A stretch of DNA of 64,000 bases from Pseudolabrys sp. (lineage in GTDB: Bacteria > Pseudomonadota > Alphaproteobacteria > Rhizobiales > Xanthobacteraceae), in contig JAHCKG010000001.1 of NCBI GenBank assembly GCA_026125895.1, forward strand, positions 62,001 through 126,000, in the 5' to 3' direction. The notes beneath the pieces were generated by a model. It saw only the letters and a list, made by a program, of their open reading frames with translations. It was not told where the DNA came from and did not search any database. Positions 63,739 through 64,000 of this stretch are shown piece by piece (within the stretch, counting starts at the first letter, position 1; every line of letters begins with the position of its first letter). A program made the translations under genes and the position numbers.

Positions 63739-64000
63739 ATGGACCGAACAGTAGCCAAACTTAACATAGAGCATTTTAACCGGCTATTAGAGGCCGAGAG
63801 GGTACCACCCGAACGCCGAGAGACCCTCTTGAGACTTCTACGAGAAGAGTGGCTTCGGCCAACAAGGGCCGGGCTGGGCCGCATGCTAATGGTGATCTCT
63901 AGAAGGGGCGGCCGTCCTCTCTCCACGGACGCCAGTGGGTTGGACGAACCTCAAGTCGCCGATGACCGCCGCCCTCCTCGCCGTAAACTGAGATTCAGTT
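63739..64000 (+). CDS. Partial gene of a small LLxEE-motif protein
   Basis: ATG at 63739 opens a frame that stays open to the edge (87 codons seen). It begins MDRTVAKLNIEHFNRLLEAE then RRETLLRLLREEWL, a helical pattern of small Bradyrhizobium proteins. The remainder is Arg/Pro-rich. No stop inside the window. The 285 bp before it (after nosX) hold no supported gene. Confidence 0.5.
   Translation, partial: MDRTVAKLNIEHFNRLLEAERVPPERRETLLRLLREEWLRPTRAGLGRMLMVISRRGGRPLSTDASGLDEPQVADDRRPPRRKLRFS

Overview
The window reads as chromosome of an alphaproteobacterium of the Bradyrhizobium / Nitrobacteraceae-Xanthobacteraceae kind (order Hyphomicrobiales). The evidence is GC-rich coding, several dispersed palindromic repeats of the sort common in that group, the rpmH-rnpA-yidC and engB housekeeping genes, many small zinc-ribbon and ribbon-helix-helix proteins typical of the group, a CuNIR and a complete nosRZDFYLX cluster. 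The genus cannot be fixed from the sequence alone.

Layout. 1-9.2 kb is core chromosome. The rpmH-rnpA-yidC operon runs leftward and engB lies further left. Between yidC and engB sit a Phd/PIN toxin-antitoxin pair, an HTH protein whose middle is built of intergenic-type palindromes, and several repeats. To the right are a sensor histidine kinase, a type III PKS-methyltransferase pair and tRNA-Arg(ACG). From the tRNA onward the content becomes accessory. 9.2-15.2 kb is a recombination module: an HTH protein, a small winged-helix-like protein, tyrosine recombinase 1, a DUF3987-like protein with a lost P-loop, and tyrosine recombinase 2. 15.7-21.3 kb is a defence island (PHP-SMC ATPase of the TrlF type, frameshifted AbiV, Mrr-like nuclease) bracketed by two related 13-6-13 hairpins. 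21.3-25.7 kb is a graveyard of truncated genes and small proteins.

26-42 kb is a stress and metabolism region: CBS/BON protein, NDUFS4-like protein, tandem universal stress protein, broken DUF1275 gene, PTS IIA-like protein, LysR regulator, flavin reductase, gdhA, an SDR lacking its catalytic tyrosine, rnk, speD-speE, and a membrane PQQ dehydrogenase. Three micro-ORF-plus-hairpin units lie in the leaders of genes in this region. 43-47 kb holds a decayed paralogue of the recombinase-accessory gene, a TadG-like vWA protein and small genes.

47.4-63.5 kb is a denitrification island. It contains a membrane-anchored cytochrome c-cupredoxin-NirK fusion, a Crp/Fnr regulator, an opposite-strand accessory set (DUF2249, NnrS-like membrane protein, DUF2249x2, DUF59, 74-aa protein, DUF1858), pseudoazurin, and nosRZDFYLX. 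FNR/NnrR-type boxes precede pseudoazurin and nosR. Together these reduce nitrite to NO and N2O to N2, with pseudoazurin as probable periplasmic electron carrier. No NO reductase or nitrate reductase is in the window. A small gene runs off the right edge.
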